35,095 nucleotides of DNA from Pseudomonas viridiflava (GCF_900580675.1 NZ_UTBG01000177.1:1-35095); one strand, 5' to 3'. Numbered from the stretch's first letter, positions 24,275-34,226 are shown. Numbers and translations are program-made. Notes: generated by a model not told the origin, from the sequence alone.

Positions 24275-25459
24275 CTAGCGGACAGCTTCGAAGAGCCCCG
24301 TCGCACCCATACCGCCGCCCACGCACATGGTGACGATGCCATACCGCAAGTTGCGCCGTTGCAACTCGCGCACCAAGTGCCCCACTAGCCGCGAGCCGGT
24401 CATGCCGAAGGGGTGGCCGATGGAAATCGAGCCGCCGTTGACGTTATACCTGGCGTTGTCGATTTCCAGGCGATTGCGCGCATACAGGCACTGCGAAGCG
24501 AACGCCTCGTTCAGCTCCCACAGGTCGATATCCGCGACTTGCAGGCCGCGCGCCTTGAGCAACTTGGGCACCGAGAACACTGGGCCGATGCCCATTTCGT
24601 CCGGCTCGCAACCGGCCACGGTGAACCCGCGGAAAAACGCCTTGGGCTTGAGCCCCAGTTCCAGGGCTTTTTCCAGGCTCATCACCAGGGTCATCGACGC
24701 ACCGTCGGACAGCTGCGACGAGTTGCCCGCCGTCACCGAACCCTCTTCGGCGAACACCGGTTTCAAACCGGCGAGGCTGGCCAACGTGGTGTCGGGCCGG
24801 TTGCAGTCATCGCAATCGACCACGCCTTCGAGGATCTGCACCGCGCCGGTGTTCTTGTCCTCGACTTTATACTTGACCGCCATCGGCACGATTTCATCGT
24901 CGAACAAGCCGTCGGCCTGGGCCTGCGCCGTACGCTGCTGGCTTTGCAGGGCATAGAGGTCCTGCTCTTCGCGGCTGACGTTATAGCGGCGGGCGACGAT
25001 TTCGGCAGTCTGGCCCATGGGGAAGTAAATGCCCGGCACCTGCTCTTTCAGCAGCGGGTTGATCAGGTTGTCTGTGTTGACGCTTTTCATGGTCAGGCTG
25101 ATGGATTCGACGCCACCGGCAACAATGATGTCGCTGCAACCCGAGGCGATCTGGTTGGCTGCAATGGCAATCGCCTGCAGGCCCGAGGAGCAGAAACGGT
25201 TGAGGGTCATGCCCGCCGTGCCGGTGCCCAACTGCGAGAGCACCGCCACATTGCGCCCGATGTTGTAGCCCTGGGCGCCTTCGTTGGAGCCGGCACCGAC
25301 AATACAGTCCTCGACACTGGCCGGGTCGATGCCGTTGCGGGTCAGCAGCGCGTTGACGCAATGAGCCGCCATGTCGTCAGGCCGGGTCTGGTTGAACTTG
25401 CCGCGAAAGGATTTGGCCAGGCCGGTTCGCACACTGTCGACGATCACTACTTCACGCAT
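24275..25459 (-). CDS. Acetyl-CoA C-acyltransferase (thiolase)
   Basis: A 394-residue thiolase that cleaves or forms beta-ketoacyl-CoA. The nucleophile is Cys90 (NRFCSSGLQAI). His349 (GHPFGMTG) and Cys379 (VTMCVGGGMG) complete the active site. The length fits the degradative/biosynthetic thiolase group. It stands alone, without a beta-oxidation partner such as fadB, so chain-length preference and pathway (beta-oxidation or acetoacetyl-CoA metabolism) cannot be told from context. The unusual insert DCDDCNRPDTT near residue 215 is compatible with FadA-like enzymes. Confidence 0.92.
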   Translation of the reverse strand: MREVVIVDSVRTGLAKSFRGKFNQTRPDDMAAHCVNALLTRNGIDPASVEDCIVGAGSNEGAQGYNIGRNVAVLSQLGTGTAGMTLNRFCSSGLQAIAIAANQIASGCSDIIVAGGVESISLTMKSVNTDNLINPLLKEQVPGIYFPMGQTAEIVARRYNVSREEQDLYALQSQQRTAQAQADGLFDDEIVPMAVKYKVEDKNTGAVQILEGVVDCDDCNRPDTTLASLAGLKPVFAEEGSVTAGNSSQLSDGASMTLVMSLEKALELGLKPKAFFRGFTVAGCEPDEMGIGPVFSVPKLLKARGLQVADIDLWELNEAFASQCLYARNRLEIDNARYNVNGGSISIGHPFGMTGSRLVGHLVRELQRRNLRYGIVTMCVGGGMGATGLFEAVR

Positions 25460-25606
25460 GGGCTACCTCGATCTTGTCATTGTTGGGAGATGGATCGAGG
25501 ATAGATCCAGCTGATTCCAACCGCGACGATCATTCACCCGGCGTATGCAAAAGCATGAGCGCCCTGCGTCCTGTAGCCGGCAGGGTTAATGGGGTGAGCA
25601 GACCTA

Positions 25607-25630
25607 TTGTGGCGAGCAGGCTTGCCACAA
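25607..25630. repeat. Single REP-like hairpin
   Basis: TTGTGGC and GCCACAA pair around GAGCAGGCTT, giving the compact REP hairpin form. It lies 18 bases beyond the pap stop codon in the 189-base gap before the thiolase gene, so it can also serve as a terminator for pap. The rest of the gap shows nothing else recognisable. Confidence 0.6.
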
Positions 25631-25648
25631 GAGACGCGCGCTGCTGCC

Positions 25649-27163
25649 CTATTTCTTTTTCTTCTTGTCGTGCTTGTCGCTTTTGTCGAACGCTTCTTCG
25701 AGCGCAAGATTGATGGTGCGCAGTACCTTGACCCGCGCCCAGCGCTTGTCATTGGCTTCCACCAGGGTCCAGGGCGAGACTTCGGTGCTGGTGCGGTCGA
25801 CCATGTCGCCCACGGCGGCGCGGTAGTCGTCCCACTTCTCGCGGTTGCGCCAGTCGTCCTCGGTGATTTTGAAACGCTTGAACGGGATTTCCTCGCGCGC
25901 CTGGAAACGTTCCAGCTGGGTCTGCTTGTCGATGGCCAGCCAGAACTTGACCACGATCACGCCTGCGTTACGCAGTTGCTCTTCGAAGTCATTGATCTCG
26001 CCGTAGGCGCGCATCCAGTCCGCGGTTGTACAAAACCCTTCGATGCGCTCCACCAGCACGCGGCCATACCAGGAGCGGTCGAACACAGTGAACATCCCAC
26101 GCGCCGGAATTTTCTGCCAGAACCGCCACAGGTAAGGCTGAGCGCGCTCATCCTCGGTGGGCGCGGCAATCGGCACGATGTGGTACTGGCGCGGGTCGAG
26201 CGCCGCCGCCACGCGCCGGATCGCCCCGCCCTTGCCGGCCGCGTCATTGCCTTCAAATACAGTGACCAGCGCGTGCTTGCGCATGCGTTTGTCACGCATC
26301 AGGCCGGAGAAGCGTGCCTGTTCGGTGATCAGTTGTTCTTCGTAATCATCCTTGTCCAGGCGCAGGGTCATGTCGAGGCTATTGAGCAGGCTCATCTGGT
26401 CCACGGCCGACGGCAGCGGCGCCGGGTTCATGCCGCTGGCCTTGCCCTTGGCCAGCTTGAGGGCGTTTTGCAGGCCTTCGAGCAGGATCTTGCCGACGGT
26501 GAGGCTGCGGTAATGTGCATCGACACCTTCGATCACATGCCACGGCGCGTAATCGCGGCTGGTACGGCGCAAGATGCGCTCGCCGAAATGCACAAACTTG
26601 TCGTAGGTCTTCGACTGCTGCCAGTCCAGCGGGCTGATGCGCCAACTGTGCAGCGGGTCGTCGGCCAGCGCCTTGAGCCGCGCTTTCATTTGCTTCTTGG
26701 ACAGGTGGAACCAGAACTTGAAGATCAGCGCGCCTTCATCGCACAGCATTTTTTCCAGGCGCTCGGCACCGGCGATGGCCTGGTCGAGCCGGGCGTCCTT
26801 GATCTCGCCGTGAACCCGGCCCTGCAGCATCTGGCTGTACCAGTTGCCGAAAAAGACGCCCATGCGGCCCTTGGCGGGCAGTTGGCGCCAGTAGCGCCAG
26901 GCCGGTGGGCGCGCGAGCTCTTCGTCGGTCTGCTGGTCGAAGGTGCGCACCTCGATCAGGCGCGGGTCCATCCATTCATTGAGCAGCTTGACGGTCTCGC
27001 CCTTGCCCGCGCCTTCGATGCCATTAATCAGGATGATCACCGGAAAGCGCTTCTGCTGCTGCAGTTCGTACTGCACCTCCAGCAAGGCTTCACGCAGGGC
27101 CGGCACTTCGGCGTCATAGGTGTCTTTGTCGATGGCGTGACCGATTTCGGCAGATTCGAACAT
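25649..27163 (-). CDS. pap: Polyphosphate:AMP phosphotransferase (class II PPK2, two-domain)
   Basis: A 504-residue enzyme made of two PPK2 domains. It transfers phosphate from polyphosphate to AMP, making ADP. The N-terminal domain has a Walker A-like GIEGAGKGE (48-56). The C-terminal, usually catalytic, domain has EGNDAAGKGGAIRR near residue 304 and the lid/Walker B region FDRSWYGRVLVERIEGF. The start MFESAEIGH at 27163 has GGAG 6 bases ahead; a longer frame would add unmatched residues. The C-terminus is a Lys-rich tail (KHDKKKKK). It may recycle AMP when ATP is low. Confidence 0.9.
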   Translation of the reverse strand: MFESAEIGHAIDKDTYDAEVPALREALLEVQYELQQQKRFPVIILINGIEGAGKGETVKLLNEWMDPRLIEVRTFDQQTDEELARPPAWRYWRQLPAKGRMGVFFGNWYSQMLQGRVHGEIKDARLDQAIAGAERLEKMLCDEGALIFKFWFHLSKKQMKARLKALADDPLHSWRISPLDWQQSKTYDKFVHFGERILRRTSRDYAPWHVIEGVDAHYRSLTVGKILLEGLQNALKLAKGKASGMNPAPLPSAVDQMSLLNSLDMTLRLDKDDYEEQLITEQARFSGLMRDKRMRKHALVTVFEGNDAAGKGGAIRRVAAALDPRQYHIVPIAAPTEDERAQPYLWRFWQKIPARGMFTVFDRSWYGRVLVERIEGFCTTADWMRAYGEINDFEEQLRNAGVIVVKFWLAIDKQTQLERFQAREEIPFKRFKITEDDWRNREKWDDYRAAVGDMVDRTSTEVSPWTLVEANDKRWARVKVLRTINLALEEAFDKSDKHDKKKKK

Positions 27164-27304
27164 GGGCGGCTCCGTTCCAGAATTCAGCAAGACTAGCGGA
27201 TTGGGCAACGCCGCGTGGCAGGAAATTCCATACCCGCTTGCCATGGATCAATGCACGGCGGGTTGATCGGCTAGAATGGCCGCCTTGCCTTTACCGAGCC
27301 GCCC

Positions 27305-29284
27305 ATGAACCCCGTAACCCACGCCCAACTCGACTGGGATGACCAAGGCCGCCCGCACTCGCGGGTGTTCGATGACGTGTACTTTTCCGACCAGTCAGGC
27401 CTTGAAGAAACCCGCTACGTCTTCCTGCAGCAGAACCGTTTGCAAGAGCGTTTTGCTGCGCTGGCGAACGGTGGCCGATTGGTGATCGGCGAAACCGGCT
27501 TCGGCACCGGCCTGAATTTCCTGTGCGCCTGGCAACTGTTCGAACAACACGCCGTGCCCGGCGCGCGCCTGCATTTTGTCAGCGTGGAAAAGTACCCGCT
27601 GAGCCACGCCGACCTGCAGCGGGCCCTGGCGCTGTGGCCGGAGCTGGCGGTGTTCGCCGAGCAACTGCTGGCGCAATACATCGCCATCCACCAAGGTTTC
27701 CAACGCCTGGTGCTGGATAACGGCCGCGTCACGCTGACGCTGCTGATCGGCGACGCGCTGGAGCAGCTGCCGCAACTGGACGCGCAGATCGACGCGTGGT
27801 TTCTCGATGGCTTTGCCCCGGCGAAAAACCCTGACATGTGGACCGCCGAGCTGTTCGCTGAACTCGCGCGGCTGGCGGCGCCCGGCTCGACCATCAGCAC
27901 TTTTACCAGCACCGGCTGGGTGCGCCGCCTGATCAACGCGGCCGGCTTCAAGATGAAACGCACGCCGGGTATCGGCCATAAATGGGAGATCCTGCGCGGT
28001 GAGTTTCTCGGTTGGCCCGCCGAAACCCCGGCGCCTGCCATCATCAAACCCTGGTTCGCCCGCCCTGCCCCGCTGCCCACCGAGCGCCGTGCGCTGGTGA
28101 TCGGCGGCGGCCTGGCCGGTTGCGCCACGGCGGCCAGCCTCGCGGCACGCGGCTGGCAGGTCAGCCTGCTGGAACGTCACGCGGGCTTGGCGCAAGAAGC
28201 TTCGGGCAATCCGCAAGGCGTGCTGTACCTCAAGCTCTCCGCCCATGGCACGGCGTTGTCGCAGATGATTGTCAGCGGTTTCGGCCACACCCGGCGCTTG
28301 CTGGAACACCTGCAACGCGGGCTCGACTGGGACGGTTGCGGCGTCTTGCAACTGGCCTTCAACGCCAAGGAAGCCGAACGCCAGGCGCAACTGGCCGAGG
28401 CGTTTGCGCCGCAGTTGCTGCACCTGCTGGACCGATCCCAGGCCCAGGTCCGCGCCGGCGTAGCCTTGGAGCATGGCGGGCTGTACTTCCCCGAAGGCGG
28501 CTGGGTGCACCCGCCCGCGCTGTGTGAATGGCAGGCCCGTCACCCGGGCATCAGCGTACTCAACCATCATGACGTGCTGGACCTGCGGCAGGCCGACGGC
28601 GAGTGGCAGGCCTGGGACGGCGATACGTTGCTGGCCGGCGCACCGGTGGCGGTGCTGGCCGGAGCGGCCGAGGTCAAACGCTTTGCAGCGAGCGCCGGGC
28701 TGCCGCTCAAGCGCATACGCGGGCAAATCACCCGCTTGCCGCAGACCGCGGCCAGCCAGGCGCTGGCCACAGTCGTGTGCGCCGAGGGTTATGTGGCCCC
28801 AGCGCGCCTGGGTGAACACACCCTGGGCGCGAGTTTCGACTTCAAGAGCCTCGACCTCACGCCCAACGCCGCCGACCACGCGGACAACCTGGCGCTGCTG
28901 CAGGAAATCTCCCCGGACCTGCGCCAACGCCTGCAGGCTGATTCTCTCGACCCCGAACAGCTGCAAGGCCGCGCCGCCTTCCGCTGCACCAGCCCGGACT
29001 ACCTGCCGATCGTCGGCCCGCTGGCAGCGCCGCAAGCCTTTCTCGACACGTACAGCGTGCTGAGCAAGGACGCGCGCCAGGTGCCCGACAGCCCCTGCCC
29101 CTGGCTCGACGGCTTGTATGTGAACAGCGGCCATGGCTCGCGCGGCTTGATCACCGCGCCGCTGTCCGGCGAATTGCTCGCGGCGTGGCTGGACAACGAA
29201 CCGCTGCCGCTGCCGCGCAGCGTCGCCGAGGCGTGCCACCCCAACCGGTTTGCCATTCGCGCACTGATTCGCGGCAAGGCCTGA
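27305..29284 (+). CDS. mnmC: Bifunctional tRNA mnm5s2U34 enzyme MnmC
   Basis: A 659-residue fusion that completes 5-methylaminomethyl-2-thiouridine at tRNA position 34. The N-terminal MnmC2 methyltransferase part (about 1-245) binds S-adenosylmethionine through IGETGFGTGLNFL (61-73). The C-terminal MnmC1 oxidoreductase part (about 260-655) binds FAD through VIGGGLAGCATAASLAARG and removes the carboxymethyl group. Both halves are whole, as in E. coli. It is divergent from pap across 141 bases. A 7-bp hairpin lies after its stop. Confidence 0.94.
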   Translation: MNPVTHAQLDWDDQGRPHSRVFDDVYFSDQSGLEETRYVFLQQNRLQERFAALANGGRLVIGETGFGTGLNFLCAWQLFEQHAVPGARLHFVSVEKYPLSHADLQRALALWPELAVFAEQLLAQYIAIHQGFQRLVLDNGRVTLTLLIGDALEQLPQLDAQIDAWFLDGFAPAKNPDMWTAELFAELARLAAPGSTISTFTSTGWVRRLINAAGFKMKRTPGIGHKWEILRGEFLGWPAETPAPAIIKPWFARPAPLPTERRALVIGGGLAGCATAASLAARGWQVSLLERHAGLAQEASGNPQGVLYLKLSAHGTALSQMIVSGFGHTRRLLEHLQRGLDWDGCGVLQLAFNAKEAERQAQLAEAFAPQLLHLLDRSQAQVRAGVALEHGGLYFPEGGWVHPPALCEWQARHPGISVLNHHDVLDLRQADGEWQAWDGDTLLAGAPVAVLAGAAEVKRFAASAGLPLKRIRGQITRLPQTAASQALATVVCAEGYVAPARLGEHTLGASFDFKSLDLTPNAADHADNLALLQEISPDLRQRLQADSLDPEQLQGRAAFRCTSPDYLPIVGPLAAPQAFLDTYSVLSKDARQVPDSPCPWLDGLYVNSGHGSRGLITAPLSGELLAAWLDNEPLPLPRSVAEACHPNRFAIRALIRGKA

Positions 29285-29350
29285 TCCCCCCAACCACGCG
29301 CCGCTGCCAGGCCGAGACAGCGACAAGGCGCGCGTTTTGCCGGTCGTCAG

Positions 29351-29368
29351 GCATGCCGACTGGCATGC
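29351..29368 (+). terminator. Hairpin between mnmC and the NAGGN operon
   Basis: GCATGCC and GGCATGC form a perfect 7-pair stem with loop GACT, followed by TTGAAAA. It lies 66 bases after the mnmC stop and may end that transcript; the U-run is weak. A second inverted repeat, GGCCGC/GCGGCC (29435-29455), lies in the leader of the next gene. Confidence 0.4.
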
Positions 29369-29495
29369 TTGAAAACGCGGCTTATAACCGATCGTTCTAA
29401 AACTCCCTGTAACCGTACGTGTCAGTTTCTGAGTGGCCGCCATTCGGACGCGGCCGTAATCGACTCTCCCCAACGGAAAAACCGGTAAGGAATAT

Positions 29496-31268
29496 ATGTG
29501 CGGATTAGCTGGCGAGTTACGCTTTGATCACCAACCTGCCGACCTGGCAGCTGTGGAACGAATCACCCATCACCTCGCCCCGCGAGGCCCTGACGCATGG
29601 GGCTTCCACGCCCAAGGGCCGATTGCCCTGGGCCATCGTCGCCTGAAAATCATGGACCTGTCGGACGGCTCCGCCCAGCCGATGGTCGACGCCCAGCTCG
29701 GGCTGTCCCTGGCATTCAACGGCGCGATCTACAACTTCCCGGAATTGCGTGAAGAGCTGGAAGCCCTGGGCTACGCCTTCTATTCCGGTGGCGACACCGA
29801 AGTGCTGCTCAAGGGCTACCACGCCTGGGGCGAAGCACTGCTGCCCAAGCTCAACGGCATGTTTGCATTTGCCATCTGGGAGCGTGATGCCCAGCGCCTG
29901 TTTATCGCCCGTGACCGCCTTGGCGTAAAACCCTTGTACCTGTCGCGCACGGGCCAGCGCCTGCGCTTCGCCTCGGCACTGCCGGCGCTGCTCAAGGGCG
30001 GCGATATCAACCCGATCCTCGACCCGGTCGCGCTCAACCACTATCTGAATTTCCACGCCGTGGTGCCTGCGCCGCGCACCTTGCTCGCGGGCATCGAAAA
30101 ACTGCCGCCAGCCAGCTGGCTGCGCATCGACGCCGACGGCAAAACCGAACAGAAAACCTGGTGGACCCTGCCCTACGGCCCGCATGACGACGAAAAAAAC
30201 CTGACCCTGGAAGACTGGACCGACCGCGTGCTCGACAGCACCCGCGAGGCCGTGGCGATTCGCCAACGGGCGGCGGTGGATGTCGGCGTGCTGCTCTCCG
30301 GCGGTGTCGACTCGAGCATGCTTGTCGGCCTGTTGCGTGAAGTCGGCGTGCAAGACCTGTCGACCTTCTCCATCGGCTTTGAAGACGCCGGTGGCGAGGC
30401 CGGCAACGAGTTCCAGTACTCGGATTTGATCGCCAAGCATTACGGCACGCGTCACCACCAGTTGCGCATCGCTGAAAGCGAAATCATCGAGCAACTGCCC
30501 GCTGCCTTCCGTGCGATGAGCGAGCCGATGGTCAGTCACGACTGCATCGCCTTTTACCTGCTGTCGCGGGAAGTGGCCAAGCATTGCAAAGTGGTGCAGA
30601 GCGGCCAGGGTGCCGATGAACTGTTCGCCGGTTACCACTGGTACCCGCAAGTCGATGGCGCCAGCGATCCGTATGCCGCCTACCGCGATGCATTTTTCGA
30701 TCGCAGCTATGACGACTACGCCGCCACCGTCGCACCGAAATGGCTGACTGCCAATGACGCCGCCGGTGACTTCGTGCGCGAACACTTCGCAATGCCCGGC
30801 GCGGATGCCGCCGTGGACAAGGCCCTGCGTCTGGACAGCACGGTGATGCTGGTGGACGACCCGGTCAAACGGGTCGACAACATGACCATGGCCTGGGGTT
30901 TGGAAGCGCGTACGCCGTTTCTGGACTACCGCCTGGTGGAGCTGTCGGCGCGCGTACCGGGCAAGTTCAAATTGCCCGATGGCGGCAAGCAAGTGTTGAA
31001 AGAAGCTGCGCGCCGGGTGATCCCGAGTGAAGTCATCGACCGCAAAAAAGGTTACTTCCCGGTGCCCGGCCTCAAGCACTTGCAAGGCGACACCCTGAAC
31101 TGGGTACGCGACCTGCTGATGGACCCAAGCCAGGATCGCGGCCTGTTCAACCCGGCCACGCTCGACCGCTTGCTGACCGACCCGCAAGGCCAACTGACCC
31201 CGCTGCGCGGCTCCAAGCTGTGGCAACTGGCGGCGCTGAACCTGTGGCTCAGCGAACAAGGAATCTGA
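29496..31268 (+). CDS. N-acetylglutaminylglutamine amidotransferase (asparagine-synthetase-like)
   Basis: A 590-residue class II glutamine amidotransferase of the AsnB type. The N-terminal nucleophile is Cys2 (MCGLAGEL), exposed after Met removal. The glutaminase domain spans about 1-200 (RGPDAWG, FNGAIYN, GGDTEVLL). The synthetase domain has the PPi loop LLSGGVDSS near 266-274. In the osmolyte pathway described for pseudomonads it amidates the dipeptide, giving N-acetylglutaminylglutamine amide (NAGGN), a compatible solute made under salt stress. The next two genes of the pathway follow with 3- and 24-base gaps. TAAGGA sits 4 bases before the ATG. General AsnB activity is less likely given this context. 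Confidence 0.88.
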   Translation: MCGLAGELRFDHQPADLAAVERITHHLAPRGPDAWGFHAQGPIALGHRRLKIMDLSDGSAQPMVDAQLGLSLAFNGAIYNFPELREELEALGYAFYSGGDTEVLLKGYHAWGEALLPKLNGMFAFAIWERDAQRLFIARDRLGVKPLYLSRTGQRLRFASALPALLKGGDINPILDPVALNHYLNFHAVVPAPRTLLAGIEKLPPASWLRIDADGKTEQKTWWTLPYGPHDDEKNLTLEDWTDRVLDSTREAVAIRQRAAVDVGVLLSGGVDSSMLVGLLREVGVQDLSTFSIGFEDAGGEAGNEFQYSDLIAKHYGTRHHQLRIAESEIIEQLPAAFRAMSEPMVSHDCIAFYLLSREVAKHCKVVQSGQGADELFAGYHWYPQVDGASDPYAAYRDAFFDRSYDDYAATVAPKWLTANDAAGDFVREHFAMPGADAAVDKALRLDSTVMLVDDPVKRVDNMTMAWGLEARTPFLDYRLVELSARVPGKFKLPDGGKQVLKEAARRVIPSEVIDRKKGYFPVPGLKHLQGDTLNWVRDLLMDPSQDRGLFNPATLDRLLTDPQGQLTPLRGSKLWQLAALNLWLSEQGI

Positions 31269-31271
31269 TTG

Positions 31272-33017
31272 ATGAAACCCCTCGCAGCGGCTTACAGCCA
31301 ACGCTTGCTCAAGGGCCAGGCGCCGACTTACGAACGCCTGCAAGCGCGCCTGGCCGAAGATGGCAGCCCACTGGCCGCCGAGCCGATTGCCGTGCATTGC
31401 GGCTGGGGCCGATTGCTGATCGGCCATACCTTCCCGGACCCGGCCAGCCTGGCCCAGGAACTGCTCAACGAGCAGCCCGGCGAGCGCGACATCGCGCTCT
31501 ACGTGGCCGCGCCGCAGCAGATCCTCGGGATCGATCCGCAGCAACTGTTCCTTGACCCCTCCGACACGTTGCGCCTGTGGTTCAGCGACTACCGCCCGGC
31601 GACACGTGTGTTTCGCGGTTTCCGTATCCGCCGCGTGCAGACTGAAGCCGATTGGCAGGCTGTCAACCAGCTCTACCAGGGCCGCGGCATGTTGCCAGTC
31701 GACGCCGAACGCCTGACCCCGCGACACCAGGGCGGTCCGGTGTACTGGCTGGCCGAAGACGAAGACAGCGGCGCGATAATCGGCAGCGTGATGGGCCTCA
31801 ACCACCAGAAAGCCTTTCAGGACCCGGAAAACGGTTGCAGCCTGTGGTGCCTGGCGGTCGACCCGCAATGCACCCGCCCGGGCGTCGGCGAAGTGCTGGT
31901 GCGCCACTTGGTGGAGCACTTTATGAGCCGTGGCCTGAGCTACCTCGACCTGTCCGTACTGCACAACAATCGCCAGGCCAAAAGCCTCTACGCAAAGCTC
32001 GGTTTCCGTGCGCTGACCACCTTCGCAATCAAGCGCAAGAACGGCATTAACCAGCCGCTGTTTCTCGGCCCCGGTCCGCAGGCAGAGTTCAACCCGTATG
32101 CGCGGATCATTGTCGAAGAGGCTCATCGGCGCGGTATCGACGTGCAAGTGGATGATGCGGATGCAGGCTTGTTCACCCTCAGCCACGGCGGCCGCCGTGT
32201 GCGTTGCCGCGAATCACTGAGCGACCTGACCAGCGCAATCAGCATGACCCTGTGCCAGGACAAAAGCCTGACCCACAAGGTCTTGAAGGGCGCCGGTTTG
32301 AAATTGCCCGCGCAACAACTGGCGGGCAGCGCCGACGACAACCTGGAGTTTCTCGACGAGCACCAGCGCATCGTGGTCAAGCCGCTGGATGGCGAACAGG
32401 GCCAGGGCGTGGCGGTGGATTTGCAAAACATTGAAGAGGTGCAGCAAGCGATTGAAGCGGCGCGTCAATTCGACAGCCGCGTGTTGCTCGAAAGCTTCCA
32501 CGAAGGCCTGGACCTACGCATCCTGGTGATCGGTTTTGAGGTGGTCGCCGCCGCGATCCGCCGCCCCGCCGAAGTCACCGGCGACGGCCAGCATTCCATC
32601 CGTGCGCTGATCGAAGCCCAGAGTCGTCGCCGCCAGGCCGCGACCGATGGCGAAAGCAAAATCCCGGTCGACGCAGAAACCGAACGTACCCTGCACGCCG
32701 CCGGTTTCGACTACAGCAGCATCCTGCCGCGTGGCCAGACCCTGGCCGTGCGCCGCACCGCAAACCTGCATACCGGCGGCTGCCTGGAAGACGTCACTGC
32801 GATCCTCCACCCCACGCTGGTCGACGCCGCCGTACGCGCAGCCCGCGCCCTCGATATCCCGATGGTAGGCCTGGACCTGATGGTGCCCGCCGCCGACCAA
32901 CCCGACTACGTATTTATCGAAGCCAACGAACGGGCCGGCCTGGCCAACCATGAACCGCAGCCCACTGCGGAGAAGTTTGTGGATTTGTTGTTTCCCCACA
33001 GTCAGCCGACTGCCTGA
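31272..33017 (+). CDS. ngg: N-acetylglutaminylglutamine synthetase (GNAT + ATP-grasp)
   Basis: A 581-residue fusion. An acetyltransferase (GNAT) domain lies at about 105-260 (SLWCLAVDPQCTRPGVGEVL is its acetyl-CoA loop region). An ATP-grasp ligase domain follows at about 295-575 (RIVVKPLDGEQGQGVAV and FIEANERAG). It would acetylate glutamine and join two glutamines, the first step of NAGGN synthesis. ATG 31272 starts 3 bases after the amidotransferase stop; a TTG just before it (31269) is a less likely start. The operon with the amidotransferase and peptidase defines the function. Confidence 0.88.
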   Translation: MKPLAAAYSQRLLKGQAPTYERLQARLAEDGSPLAAEPIAVHCGWGRLLIGHTFPDPASLAQELLNEQPGERDIALYVAAPQQILGIDPQQLFLDPSDTLRLWFSDYRPATRVFRGFRIRRVQTEADWQAVNQLYQGRGMLPVDAERLTPRHQGGPVYWLAEDEDSGAIIGSVMGLNHQKAFQDPENGCSLWCLAVDPQCTRPGVGEVLVRHLVEHFMSRGLSYLDLSVLHNNRQAKSLYAKLGFRALTTFAIKRKNGINQPLFLGPGPQAEFNPYARIIVEEAHRRGIDVQVDDADAGLFTLSHGGRRVRCRESLSDLTSAISMTLCQDKSLTHKVLKGAGLKLPAQQLAGSADDNLEFLDEHQRIVVKPLDGEQGQGVAVDLQNIEEVQQAIEAARQFDSRVLLESFHEGLDLRILVIGFEVVAAAIRRPAEVTGDGQHSIRALIEAQSRRRQAATDGESKIPVDAETERTLHAAGFDYSSILPRGQTLAVRRTANLHTGGCLEDVTAILHPTLVDAAVRAARALDIPMVGLDLMVPAADQPDYVFIEANERAGLANHEPQPTAEKFVDLLFPHSQPTA

Positions 33018-33041
33018 TCGATCCGAACCCTAGGAGTCTTT

Positions 33042-34226
33042 ATGAGCCGAACCATCCCAGAACCGGATCTGAACTACCTGCAAAAGGTACTGCTGGAAAT
33101 GCTCGCCATTCCCAGCCCCACCGGCTTTACCGATACCATCGTGCGTTACGTCGCCGAGCGCCTGGAAGAACTCGGCATTCCGTTTGAGATGACCCGGCGT
33201 GGCACCATCCGCGCCACACTAAAGGGCCAGAAGAACAGCCCCGACCGTGCCGTGTCCGCGCACCTGGATACCATCGGCGCCGCCGTGCGTGCCATCAAGG
33301 ACAACGGCCGCCTGAGCCTGGCGCCGGTAGGCTGCTGGTCAAGCCGCTTTGCCGAAGGCAGCCGCGTCAGCTTGTTTACTGACAATGGCGTGATCCGTGG
33401 CAGCGTGCTGCCGTTGATGGCTTCCGGGCACGCGTTCAACACTGCCGTGGATGAAATGCCGGTGAGCTGGGACCACGTGGAGTTGCGCCTCGACGCCTAC
33501 TGCGCGACGCGTGCCGACTGCGATTCCCTGGGCATCAGCATCGGTGACTACGTGGCATTCGACCCGCTGCCCGAATTCACCGAAAGCGGGCATATCAGCG
33601 CCCGCCACCTGGACGATAAAGCCGGGGTCGCGGCCCTGCTCGCCGCACTGAAGGCGATCATCGACAGCGGTGAACAGTTGCTGATCGACTGCCATCCGCT
33701 GTTCACCATCACCGAGGAAACCGGCAGCGGTGCCGCAGCTGCCCTGCCCTGGGACGTCAGTGAATTTGTCGGCATCGACATCGCCCCGGTCGCTCCCGGC
33801 CAGCATTCCAGCGAGCATGCGGTAAGCGTGGCGATGCAGGATTCCGGCGGGCCGTATGACTATCACCTGTCACGGCACCTGCTGCGCCTGGCCTCGGAAA
33901 ACGAGCTGCCGGTGCGCCGCGATCTGTTCCGCTATTACTTCAGCGACGCCCACTCGGCGGTGACTGCCGGCCACGATATCCGCACGGCCCTGCTGGCGTT
34001 CGGCTGCGATGCGACCCATGGCTATGAGCGTACGCATATCGACAGCCTCGCGGCGCTGAGCCGCCTGTTGGGCGCGTACATCCTCAGCCCGCCTGTGTTT
34101 GCCAGCGATGCGCAGCCGGCCCAGGGTTCGCTCGACCGCTTCAGCCATCAGATCGAACACGAAACGCAGATGGAGAGCGACACGCGCGTGCCGTCGGTGG
34201 ACAGCCTGGTCGGTCAGAAGTCCTGA
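33042..34226 (+). CDS. NAGGN-system M42-type metallopeptidase
   Basis: A 394-residue co-catalytic zinc peptidase of the M42/M20 clan. Metal and catalytic residues are recognisable: His74 and Asp76 (AHLDTIG), Asp191 (ARHLDDKAG), Glu225/Glu226 (TEETGSG), Asp246 (GIDIAPV) and a late His in THGYERTH. It is always linked to the osmolyte genes in pseudomonads as I recall. It may turn over NAGGN or trim its precursor, but the true substrate has not been shown to my knowledge. Spacing after ngg is 24 bases with AGGAG ahead of the ATG, so it is in the same operon. Confidence 0.85.
   Translation: MSRTIPEPDLNYLQKVLLEMLAIPSPTGFTDTIVRYVAERLEELGIPFEMTRRGTIRATLKGQKNSPDRAVSAHLDTIGAAVRAIKDNGRLSLAPVGCWSSRFAEGSRVSLFTDNGVIRGSVLPLMASGHAFNTAVDEMPVSWDHVELRLDAYCATRADCDSLGISIGDYVAFDPLPEFTESGHISARHLDDKAGVAALLAALKAIIDSGEQLLIDCHPLFTITEETGSGAAAALPWDVSEFVGIDIAPVAPGQHSSEHAVSVAMQDSGGPYDYHLSRHLLRLASENELPVRRDLFRYYFSDAHSAVTAGHDIRTALLAFGCDATHGYERTHIDSLAALSRLLGAYILSPPVFASDAQPAQGSLDRFSHQIEHETQMESDTRVPSVDSLVGQKS

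Noticed and set aside
27395..29473. 692-codon minus-strand frame opposite mnmC
   Set aside because: Shadow of mnmC, which has clear methyltransferase and FAD motifs on the plus strand.
29517..32186. Very long open frame (889 codons) on the minus strand opposite the NAGGN genes
   Set aside because: It is the antisense shadow of two real genes with strong GC-rich codon bias; its protein is rich in Gln/His/Arg/Val with no family look.
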